This document shows positions 38,256 through 45,463 of a stretch of DNA of 45,463 nucleotides, piece after piece (position 1 is the stretch's first letter; the number at the start of each line of letters is the position of its first letter). The stretch comes from Chthoniobacteraceae bacterium. GTDB lineage: Bacteria > Verrucomicrobiota > Verrucomicrobiia > Chthoniobacterales > Chthoniobacteraceae. Under the pieces are notes generated by a model. It was not told where the DNA came from. It did not search any database and was given only the letters and a program-made list of their open reading frames with translations. The stretch spans positions 68,071 through 113,533 of the forward strand of contig CANFTB010000008.1 in assembly GCA_947449735.1 (NCBI GenBank), in the 5' to 3' direction. Both the position numbers and the translations under genes were made by a program.

Positions 38256-38305
38256 CACCCGGGAATGAGGTTTAGCGACTGCGTCGCCAAGGCGAGGAGC
38301 CGGGC

Positions 38306-39499
38306 TTATGCCAAACGCCACTTCGCCTGACGCAGCATACCAAGCTGGGTTGAGGCTGAAGCCTCGTACCAAACCGTCAGCAGCTCGCCATCCCCAAGTT
38401 CGACGGTGCTCGGATAGCCAAGGTCCCCGTTGGGGCCGTCTTCCGACAGCGAAATCTCTTCACCCCAGCTTTTGCCGTTGTCGGCACTGACCCGGGCACG
38501 GTTTCCGTACGGCGGCCTCCTGTAGCCGTAGGACATCACGAGCCGCCCGTCGCGCAACTTGAGTAGATGCGAAGGAAACCCGTAACATATCGGATGCGGC
38601 TCGCTCCACGACGCGCCACCATCCGACGATTCGGACTGCAGAATCCACCCCTTATGCTCCTCGTTGTGATTGCGAATCTGCGCCACAAGCGTCCCGTCGC
38701 CCGCCTCGACTACGTGCAATTCGTGATAGCGCTGCACATCGCCCTTGCGCAATGGTATCTCCGCCAGCCAGTCCCAGGATTGCCCCTCATTGCTGGACAC
38801 GCTTACCCCGACGCGTTTTTCAGCGGTCAGCAGCTGCTTGCCTGCGTATAGCAGCCGCCCGTCCTTGAGTTGGATCGGTCCGTGCGGACTGTTCACCACC
38901 GTGGCGATTCTCGGCGACCATGTCAGCCCGCCGTCCGTCGACCGGATACACCACTCTCCCAAGTCCGCCTTGTGTTCAGATTCGGAAAGGCGGGAGTCCG
39001 CTGCATTCCATCTGGCCAATTGCGCAGCGGAGAGCTTCTTCTTCTGCCATTCCCTGTCGGTGTGTTTGTAGAGCATCTCACCGTCCTTGAGACTCTGTTG
39101 GTAGGCGAGAGAGGTGAAAGTCGTCACAATCAACGTGCCCTTAGTGGTCTCCAGCACCCCGCTGTCCCGGTCGTCAATCGCACTGTCCAAGAGAACCCGA
39201 GGCCACGTCCAGGTCTCCCCGCCATCGCGCGACACCATGGACTGGACCTGTCCAAAGGGGCAGACATGCGAATCCCGACCACCCGACCAGACCAGCCACA
39301 AATCTCCGTTCTGCCGACGGGTCAGGGTTGGCCAGCCGTGATAAAATTCGGACTGTTTCGAAATTAGCTTTGTCTCCACCACGGTGGCGCCCGCGCCTGC
39401 GGCGTCATTCCGACTTGAAGCCAGCAGAGAGGCTGCGAGCACGCGTGAAGTTTGCGCGAAAAAGTCCCGGCGGGTGCCGGAATGTATTAGTGAGTTCAT
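38306..39499 (-). CDS. Tat-exported BNR-repeat sialidase-like protein
   Basis: The 397-residue protein has a twin-arginine signal (TRRDFFAQTSRVLAASLLAS) and a six-bladed propeller with at least five Asp-box repeats: SRDGGETW, STDGGLTW, SSNEGQSW, SSDGGASW and SADNGKSW. These are the fold markers of sialidases and related secreted glycosidases. Active-site residues of true sialidases are not clear, so the substrate is unknown. Such proteins are abundant in Planctomycetes and Verrucomicrobia. It is convergent with phoU, 50 bases apart. Confidence 0.85.
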   Translation of the reverse strand: MNSLIHSGTRRDFFAQTSRVLAASLLASSRNDAAGAGATVVETKLISKQSEFYHGWPTLTRRQNGDLWLVWSGGRDSHVCPFGQVQSMVSRDGGETWTWPRVLLDSAIDDRDSGVLETTKGTLIVTTFTSLAYQQSLKDGEMLYKHTDREWQKKKLSAAQLARWNAADSRLSESEHKADLGEWCIRSTDGGLTWSPRIATVVNSPHGPIQLKDGRLLYAGKQLLTAEKRVGVSVSSNEGQSWDWLAEIPLRKGDVQRYHELHVVEAGDGTLVAQIRNHNEEHKGWILQSESSDGGASWSEPHPICYGFPSHLLKLRDGRLVMSYGYRRPPYGNRARVSADNGKSWGEEISLSEDGPNGDLGYPSTVELGDGELLTVWYEASASTQLGMLRQAKWRLA

Positions 39500-39536
39500 C
39501 CTAAAATCGGGCGGGTGGGGTGTTCAAAATCGTTTT

Positions 39537-39553
39537 CAGTGCAGCAAGCACTG
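39537..39553 (-). repeat. Small inverted repeat after the MBL-fold gene
   Basis: CAGTGC (39537-39542) and GCACTG (39548-39553) form a perfect 6-base stem with a 5-base loop, about 100 bases after the stop of the MBL-fold gene in its transcription direction. A short A/T-rich run follows on the minus strand. It could be a weak terminator. The rest of the 156-base gap 39500-39655 shows nothing clear. Confidence 0.3.
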
Positions 39554-39655
39554 CCGCTTCTTCCACTTCTACTCCCGCACGGGCAGCGCAACCACCGTAA
39601 TCACACGGATGTTCTTCGTTCCTGGTTCTTTGTTATTTGAAAGCGAGAGCCTATT

Positions 39656-40645
39656 TTAGAATACCTCCGGCATCCCCTCCTCCATCCACGCGATCCTTTC
39701 CTCCAGACCCGATTCGAGCGCGGCGGACAACAGCCGACGGGGAGGTTCGTCCAAAGGCTCGTAGGACAGACGAAATGTCCCGTAGTGCATCGGCACCATA
39801 CGCTTCGCCCCCAAGGCCACACAGGCCTGCAGCGCCTCCTCAGGGTTCATGTGGACGCCCCGAAGGCTCGGGGCATCATAAGCCCCAATCGGCAGAAGCG
39901 CCACGTCCACCGCAAACCGCCTGCCGATCTCCTCGAAACCGTCAAAATACGCGGAGTCTCCACAGTGATAAATCACCCTGCCGCCGACCTCTATTATATA
40001 GCCTCCGAAACCCCTGTGCGAATCATGGAGCACTCTCGCCCCCCAATGACGACAAGGCGTCAGCGTGACGCGGACAGGCCCGAACTCAACGCTCTCCCAG
40101 GTACCAAGCTCCTGGACCACCCGAAAACCAAGATCGTGCACCAGGTTTCCAACATCACGCGGAACCACCACCGGTTGGTTGTCCGCCACGCTCCGGAGCG
40201 TCTTTCGATCCAGATGGTCGAAGTGAGCATGCGTAACCAACACCAAATCGATGCCCGGAAGCGCGGCCATCTCCACACCCGGATGGCGCATTCGCTTGAT
40301 CCCCTTCACCCAACTGCTCCAAATCGGATCCACCAAAATGTTCATCCCGCCGGCCTGCAACAAAAACGATGCATGGCCGATCCACGTGAGCGCCAGCTCG
40401 CTTCCCTTGAGCGGCGGCCAGTCCGGACGCAGCGAAATCCCGTGCCGCGGCGAAAACAACGAGTTCAGAACGATCTCCGTCAGGGGATTCCGTTGCATCC
40501 AACCGGCTGCGGGTTTGAGCCCTACACTCTGGGAGTCCAAATGCAGCGACGGCTGCCCGTGCGCACCGTGGGTTCCCCCGAACCCAGTCGATTTGCGAAT
40601 TTCTGACTTTAAAGGTCTGCGCGCAATCTTCACCACTGGCGTCAT
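39656..40645 (-). CDS. MBL-fold metal-dependent hydrolase (NAPE-PLD/UlaG-like group)
   Basis: The 329-residue protein has the beta-lactamase-fold metal site VTHAHFDHLDRKTL (HxHxDH), further ligands in TPCRHWGARV and YHCGDSAYFDGFEEI, and LTWIGHASFLLQAGGMNILV with DPIWS before them. MVPMHYGTF supplies the last histidine. This is the Lactamase_B_2 layout typical of N-acyl-phosphatidylethanolamine phospholipase D-like and L-ascorbate-6-phosphate lactonase-like enzymes. No signal peptide, so it is cytoplasmic. Substrate cannot be judged. It is divergent from the cyclo-ligase gene. Confidence 0.9.
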   Translation of the reverse strand: MTPVVKIARRPLKSEIRKSTGFGGTHGAHGQPSLHLDSQSVGLKPAAGWMQRNPLTEIVLNSLFSPRHGISLRPDWPPLKGSELALTWIGHASFLLQAGGMNILVDPIWSSWVKGIKRMRHPGVEMAALPGIDLVLVTHAHFDHLDRKTLRSVADNQPVVVPRDVGNLVHDLGFRVVQELGTWESVEFGPVRVTLTPCRHWGARVLHDSHRGFGGYIIEVGGRVIYHCGDSAYFDGFEEIGRRFAVDVALLPIGAYDAPSLRGVHMNPEEALQACVALGAKRMVPMHYGTFRLSYEPLDEPPRRLLSAALESGLEERIAWMEEGMPEVF

Positions 40646-40719
40646 ACGGTACTCATTTTTAAGCTCGGATCAAAAACAAACCTTAACTTTTCCCCTGCCA
40701 CGCCCTCCCCAATCCCCGC

Positions 40720-41259
40720 ATGGACCTCTCCAAAGACACACTCCGGAAGACCATCCGGGCCCTTCTCCGGGCCCACAAGGACACCTTGAGAAGCCGCAGC
40801 AGCGTGTTGCGCGACCGTATCCGGGAACTTCCGGAGTGGCGTGCGGCTCATACCGTCGGACTCTTCGCATCCATGCCAGACGAGCCTGGTGTGTTGGAAC
40901 TCATGCGTATTCCAAACAAAACATTCGCATTTCCCTGTGTCATTGGAAACGCACTGGTCTGGCGCTCCGCGAGAAACGAGGAAGACCTCTGCACCATCCA
41001 GCCCGGCATGCCCAACCTCAGGGAACCACGCGGCGGACCGGTTGTGCCGGAGGAGAACATTCAGTTTTTGCTGGTCCCCGGACTGGCCTTCACCCGGCGT
41101 GGTCTGCGACTCGGCCGCGGCGGCGGATTTTATGACCGTGCGCTCCGCCATTTTCCAAAATCAACAGTCCGCGCGGGTATTTGCTTTGAATTCCAGCTGC
41201 TCGAAGCCCTGCCGAAAGAACCCCATGACCAACCGGTGGACCTTGTTCTGCACGACTGA
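40720..41259 (+). CDS. 5-formyltetrahydrofolate cyclo-ligase
   Basis: This 179-residue protein converts 5-formyltetrahydrofolate to 5,10-methenyltetrahydrofolate with ATP, in the cytoplasm. The hallmark C-terminal signature LVPGLAFTRRGLRLGRGGGF followed by YDRAL is complete. It starts with the usual charged helix (LRKTIRALLRAHKDTL) and VGLFASMPDEPGVLELM. The ygfA/MTHFS family is typically 180-200 residues. It is convergent with the autotransporter gene, whose stop is 107 bases away. Confidence 0.94.
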   Translation: MDLSKDTLRKTIRALLRAHKDTLRSRSSVLRDRIRELPEWRAAHTVGLFASMPDEPGVLELMRIPNKTFAFPCVIGNALVWRSARNEEDLCTIQPGMPNLREPRGGPVVPEENIQFLLVPGLAFTRRGLRLGRGGGFYDRALRHFPKSTVRAGICFEFQLLEALPKEPHDQPVDLVLHD

Positions 41260-41365
41260 CGTCTTCGGTTGTTCGACAAAGCTGGGAAAGATCCAGAGCC
41301 CGCAGCCCGCCATCAAAAACCGTTTAATCCCTCTCCGCGGCCCCGCGTGAACTTCCGTTTCCCGC

Positions 41366-44300
41366 TTAAAAGCCGATCGTAAACGTGACGCCGCCACGGG
41401 TAATCTTGGCGTTTTGCTGGAATTCCTGCTCCCCGTACAGACGCAGCGTGCGCCTGTCGCCCAACCCAATCTCCAACGACACGCCCAGCTTCAGGGCATC
41501 GGCGGCCCGGCGGCGGCTGCTGATCGTCCAAGTCGAGCCCTGCTCCCCTAGCCAGCGCACGCCCAGCTTCCGCGGATCCCCTGCGAAGTCATGCACCCAT
41601 GCCGCGTTTGCGCTCATGCGCGTCGGCACCCGTCCGATCCGGCCCTCGCGCGACACATCCAGCCCGGTCCTCGAAAGCGCCGTGGAGTTCCATTTCGCGT
41701 TCGAGCGCACGCCCACCGAACCGGCACGCTCCTCTGTCGCGCTGTTCTGGTGCACCCCGGCGTAGGCGATACGCGCGCTCGGCACGATGCTCCACGGACT
41801 CCCGCTGGCGGCCAACTGCGCGCCAAGACCCGCCTGCAGGAGAAACTCCTGGCTCTGCATCCTGCCGCGACCGCTCACCGTGCCAGTCGGCAGCACCTGG
41901 GTCCTCTTGATCTCGTTCTCAGACTCTCCGTAAAACGCGGCCGTATCCATGAAAACCCGTCGGCCAAGGGGCTCGCTCATATACAAACCGAGATGCCAGC
42001 TGTCGGAACTGATCTTGGAATTCGGCTGGTTCATCTGCGTCGATCCGGTGCCAGCGCCTCCCATCAAACCCAGCGTAAGCGGCCCAAACCGGCGCTCCAC
42101 ACCCGTCACGTTTCCTCCGTTGCTGAGCGTTGAACCTCCGTCACCCAGGCCTGAATTCGCCTGGCGGGTGGTCGAGTTCCCGTACACGCTGGTCCACGCG
42201 GTCCATTCGCTGCCGGAACCGACCGACTGCGACAGCACCTCCTGCTCCCCGGGCGTGCCGAGCGCAGTGCCGAGCAAGTTCAGGCGGTCGGATACTGTCT
42301 TTTGAACATCCTGCATCCGGCTCAATGCCAGGGCATAGACCTCGTTGTAGGCCGTCGGGTTCAATTGATCCAAAACCACGCGCACCTTTTCCTGGGTGTC
42401 GTACCCATCGAGGGCATCCAGCACACCCCCCAGCTGCGCGTCCTTGGTGGAGAGAATCGAATCCAGTCCGCGCCCAACCTCGCCGCGCACTCCGCGGCCA
42501 CCGAGCGTTTCGTAGGGCACGCGTTGCAAAATCATGTTCACCGTGCCAATCGCGACCAACGGGTCCGTCACAATGTTGTTGGAAAGGTCGCGGTATTCCA
42601 GCCGAGCCTGAATGGCTGCGCTTGAGACGATTTGTTCAAACCGCACGTTCACCGCCGCGGAATCCGAGCGCAAAATACTGGAAATTTGCGGCTTGAAGTC
42701 ACCAATCCGGCGCCAGTTGTCGTCCACCAAAGCCACCGGAACCACTGTCCCTCCCACAGACTTCGCCGACCCCGCACCCACCAACACCATATCACTCGCC
42801 ACTCCGTTGTACTCCGCCTTGTAAACGGCGCCTCTCTCCATCACGAAGTCCCCGGTGACGGCCAGCGTGTCGATCGAGTTCCCTGGCGCCAGCGTGGCTC
42901 CGGCGACTAGACGCAACGCCCCGTTGACCGTGCCACGCCCCTGGATGGTCTGATTCTGCACGACTTCCAGTCCCCCAGCCAGCTTGCTTACATCCAATAT
43001 AGACTGCTTCGAGTCGAGGCTCCCATTCGCCTTGGGCCCGCCCACCACAATCGTTCCCACCGAGGACAGCGCCGTAACGCTCTCCACGGCCAGCACACCT
43101 TCCTGCAGCACCACGGACGGGCCGCTCACCACCGAGGCGCCTCCGACCACCATCGTCCCGCCGCCCGTCTTCGTCAGACTGCCCAAGGTCTGCGAACCGG
43201 TCACCTTCAACACTCCTTCGCCCACCTTCGTTGTCCCCTGCATCGTGCCGTCCCCCGCCAAAACCAGCGTGCCCGCTCCGGATTTTTCAAACCCGGCAGC
43301 TCCTCCGCTTACATTCGTTGCCGTGAAGGTTCCCGCCGCCACGGATACGGCCGTCATGCGCAGGATTCCGCTCCCTGTCTTCGTCAGATTCCCGCCGGCG
43401 GCCCCGGTCACCGCCCCAAACATGCTCTCACCGCTTTGCGCCTGCACTCCCACATTCCCTGAAAGCACCACAGGCGCCTGTAAATCCACCGCCGCCGTCA
43501 GCCCGAGATTCCCGCCGCTCATGCTCACCTTCGCGCCCAGCGAAGCCGCCGAGGCCACCTGCACCGTCCCACTCAAAATCTTCACTCCGCCAGACAACGC
43601 GTTGTTGCCGGAGATCACTAACGCACCAGACCCGCTGCTCATCAACTCACCGGACCCGCTCAGCGTGTTGGCCAGCACCATCGACACTCCTGAGCCCGCG
43701 TTGACCTCCAGCGACGCGCCCGAGTCGACAGACACACCGCCGCTGCCCAGCGGCGTTCCGGAGCGCACTTCCAACGTTCCGCCGGACACCCTGGTGCCTC
43801 CGCTGTAGCTGTTCGCACTCACCACGGTGCCGCCCAACACAAGCTTCCCGGTCCCGCTCTTCACCAAGGCACCAGCCCCAGAGATCGCGTTGTCGAAGGA
43901 ACCGGCCTCGGAGAGGTTTATGTTCAACGCAGAGCCCGATCCTTGCAGAACCACCGCGCCCGTTCCCAACGCCGACGTGTTCGACGCCTCCAGCGTGCCG
44001 GCCGCAATCTTGGTACCGCCTGCGTAAGTGTTCGTGCCCGAGAGCACCACGACGCCGCTGTTTGCCTTGATGAGTCCCGCAGTTCCGCTCACCACTCCTG
44101 TGAGAGCGAGGGTGCTGCCGCTGGACACATCCAGAGTCAGTGCATTGGAACTGCCGCCAGACAGAATGATCTTGTTCGACTTCGATTGCGAGGTGCCCCC
44201 CGACAGTTGCAAAGTGGCATCCGAAACGATCCTGAAGTTCACATTCGATGTGAGGCTGCCCATGTTCACGCTTTCCCCAGGCAGGATCCTTCTCTCGCTG

Positions 44301-45463
44301 CTCCCGTTATTCCAGGTGACCGTGTAATCAGAATTTACGCTGAACACCCCGTCCACCGCGCCATCGCCGGTCACCAGAAGGTTCGGCAGGGTAATATTTT
44401 GTCCGACGTTGAAAGCCAGCTTTGCTCCCAGAGACAGGTTGATGGTCCGCTCAAGGCCTGAGGTGTCTCCCACCGACGGTGCGCCGGCACCTGAGCCGAG
44501 CTGCAGTAGACCCGCCTTCACAAAAGTATCCGCCATCGTGGTATAGCCTGCGTTCAAGACGAGCGTTCCGGCGCCTTCCTTGCTGAGGCCCGCACCGGCG
44601 GTGCTGCCGCTCACCAAGCCCGTGATCGTGAGCTTGGATCCCGTCCCCACGTTGAACACCGTCGGCTGCGACAGCAGGACCGTTGCATCTACCGAGTGAG
44701 TTCCTCCGGCGGCCGTCACGCCAAGCGAGCCGCTCAGGGCGATTGTGCCACCGCTACTGAGGCTCACTCCACCGCTGCCAGCCAGGCTCAACCCGGCCAG
44801 TTCCAGCCGCGTTTCAGGCAACGCCACGGTCAGGGCTACAGAACCCGAATTCAGCGTCGCCGTGTCCCCATACGCGATGCTCTGCGAACCGTCCATCCCC
44901 GGACGGCCACCGGTTGCGCTCCAATTCCGCCAGTCACTCCACAGATTGCCGGCGTGGCCGCCGACCCACACGGACTTGCCGTCGTACACCTGCCCCTGCA
45001 CCTGCAAAGTGCGCCAGCCCAGAGCCAGATCCTGCAGGCCGACCGGCGAGCGGGACACCAGCGCCAAATTCACGGTCTCCATAGTGAGTCCGGCGACCGA
45101 CGTATTTAGGGTGCCTGTATAGCTCACCCCCAGCTGTCCGCCCACACCGGCACCCAAGGCGAACGAACCGCCACCCGTCAACGCCAGCGAACCCGCCGCC
45201 GTTGGCGTGATGATCAGATCATCCGAGTAGACCCCAATCTGCGCCCCATTAGTGAGCGTGACCGTTCCGGTCTGGAAAGTTCCCGCAGTGTTTAAGCGCA
45301 CGTGGCCGATGTCGATGTAGCCCAGCGTCGCGTAGTCCGAATTCAGGGACAGCGTGCCAGCCTGATACACGGTGCCGCTCACCAGCAGCGTCTGGCTCGC
45401 CTGCAGCGGCGACACATTCCCAAGACCCGCCACCTTGCCCTGCGAGCTGTACGTCACCGTGGC
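41366..45463 (-). CDS. Giant autotransporter with PATR repeats and C-terminal beta-barrel (5' end beyond window)
   Basis: At least 1365 residues are visible; the frame is open at the right edge, and the apparent GTG near 45457 is not a real start. The passenger is glycine-, serine- and threonine-rich with at least five autotransporter-associated beta-strand repeats, such as LVKSGTGKLVLGG, NTYAGGTKIAAGTL and LTKTGSGILRM. The last about 270 residues form an autotransporter beta-barrel ending in the terminal phenylalanine TIGF. The linker region contains a long helix-like segment (ALSRMQDVQKTVSDRLNLL). The product is displayed on the outer membrane; what the passenger binds is unknown. Confidence 0.92.
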   Translation of the reverse strand, partial: ATVTYSSQGKVAGLGNVSPLQASQTLLVSGTVYQAGTLSLNSDYATLGYIDIGHVRLNTAGTFQTGTVTLTNGAQIGVYSDDLIITPTAAGSLALTGGGSFALGAGVGGQLGVSYTGTLNTSVAGLTMETVNLALVSRSPVGLQDLALGWRTLQVQGQVYDGKSVWVGGHAGNLWSDWRNWSATGGRPGMDGSQSIAYGDTATLNSGSVALTVALPETRLELAGLSLAGSGGVSLSSGGTIALSGSLGVTAAGGTHSVDATVLLSQPTVFNVGTGSKLTITGLVSGSTAGAGLSKEGAGTLVLNAGYTTMADTFVKAGLLQLGSGAGAPSVGDTSGLERTINLSLGAKLAFNVGQNITLPNLLVTGDGAVDGVFSVNSDYTVTWNNGSSERRILPGESVNMGSLTSNVNFRIVSDATLQLSGGTSQSKSNKIILSGGSSNALTLDVSSGSTLALTGVVSGTAGLIKANSGVVVLSGTNTYAGGTKIAAGTLEASNTSALGTGAVVLQGSGSALNINLSEAGSFDNAISGAGALVKSGTGKLVLGGTVVSANSYSGGTRVSGGTLEVRSGTPLGSGGVSVDSGASLEVNAGSGVSMVLANTLSGSGELMSSGSGALVISGNNALSGGVKILSGTVQVASAASLGAKVSMSGGNLGLTAAVDLQAPVVLSGNVGVQAQSGESMFGAVTGAAGGNLTKTGSGILRMTAVSVAAGTFTATNVSGGAAGFEKSGAGTLVLAGDGTMQGTTKVGEGVLKVTGSQTLGSLTKTGGGTMVVGGASVVSGPSVVLQEGVLAVESVTALSSVGTIVVGGPKANGSLDSKQSILDVSKLAGGLEVVQNQTIQGRGTVNGALRLVAGATLAPGNSIDTLAVTGDFVMERGAVYKAEYNGVASDMVLVGAGSAKSVGGTVVPVALVDDNWRRIGDFKPQISSILRSDSAAVNVRFEQIVSSAAIQARLEYRDLSNNIVTDPLVAIGTVNMILQRVPYETLGGRGVRGEVGRGLDSILSTKDAQLGGVLDALDGYDTQEKVRVVLDQLNPTAYNEVYALALSRMQDVQKTVSDRLNLLGTALGTPGEQEVLSQSVGSGSEWTAWTSVYGNSTTRQANSGLGDGGSTLSNGGNVTGVERRFGPLTLGLMGGAGTGSTQMNQPNSKISSDSWHLGLYMSEPLGRRVFMDTAAFYGESENEIKRTQVLPTGTVSGRGRMQSQEFLLQAGLGAQLAASGSPWSIVPSARIAYAGVHQNSATEERAGSVGVRSNAKWNSTALSRTGLDVSREGRIGRVPTRMSANAAWVHDFAGDPRKLGVRWLGEQGSTWTISSRRRAADALKLGVSLEIGLGDRRTLRLYGEQEFQQNAKITRGGVTFTIGF

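Noticed and set aside
42984..43808. A 274-residue open frame on the plus strand rich in Pro, Ser and Thr
   Set aside because: It is antisense to the autotransporter repeats; long open frames opposite Gly/Ser-rich repeats arise from composition, and it matches no family.

Overview
The window looks like a piece of chromosome from a Verrucomicrobiota (PVC group) bacterium. The reasons are an alternative complex III operon joined to a caa3-type oxidase, two very large secreted proteins that join a beta-propeller dehydrogenase to a Pirellula/Verrucomicrobium-type cytochrome c domain, a ceramidase-like secreted protein, a Tat-exported BNR sialidase-like protein and a giant autotransporter built of PATR repeats. 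Base composition is moderately GC-rich. The placement is inferred from gene content, not from a marker gene.

Region 1 (about 1-20124, all minus strand) is one long respiratory gene run. In transcription order it encodes alternative complex III (actA, B, C, D, E, F), a small proline/alanine-tailed membrane protein, a CcoN-like/CcoO-like pair, a membrane-anchored diheme cytochrome c and a small monoheme cytochrome c. These are followed by cytochrome c oxidase subunits I, III and IV, two very small membrane proteins, subunit II, heme A synthase (ctaA), heme O synthase (ctaB), a SCO copper chaperone, a DUF420 protein and the start of mnmA. Many genes overlap by 1-4 bases, so translation is probably coupled. 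The predicted electron path is menaquinol to complex III to cytochromes c to the oxidase to oxygen. The most striking element is the CcoN-like protein: every histidine that should bind heme or copper, and the active-site tyrosine, is replaced. The cluster therefore carries a subunit that looks like an oxidase core but cannot be one. A perfect CRP-type palindrome lies upstream of actA.

Region 2 (20354-25638) holds housekeeping genes: a rhomboid-like membrane protein without a recognisable catalytic dyad, gcvT and gcvH of the glycine cleavage system (gcvP is not adjacent), a Maf nucleotide pyrophosphatase and a UvrD/PcrA-type helicase.

Region 3 (25742-33502, minus strand) holds a NagB-like sugar-phosphate deaminase, a secreted ceramidase-like protein, a large PVC-type dehydrogenase/HEAT/cytochrome c protein, a TerC-family membrane protein, and a ZIP-like transporter with a cyclic-nucleotide-binding domain inserted between its membrane halves.

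Region 4 (33736-45463) holds a PQQ-type sugar dehydrogenase fused to cytochrome c modules, a lower-GC StrF-like glycosyltransferase, a PhoU protein, a BNR sialidase-like protein, an MBL-fold hydrolase, 5-formyltetrahydrofolate cyclo-ligase and the 3' part of the giant autotransporter gene, which runs off the right edge. No rRNA, tRNA, insertion sequence, prophage or CRISPR array was seen. No gene-free stretch exceeds 300 bases.
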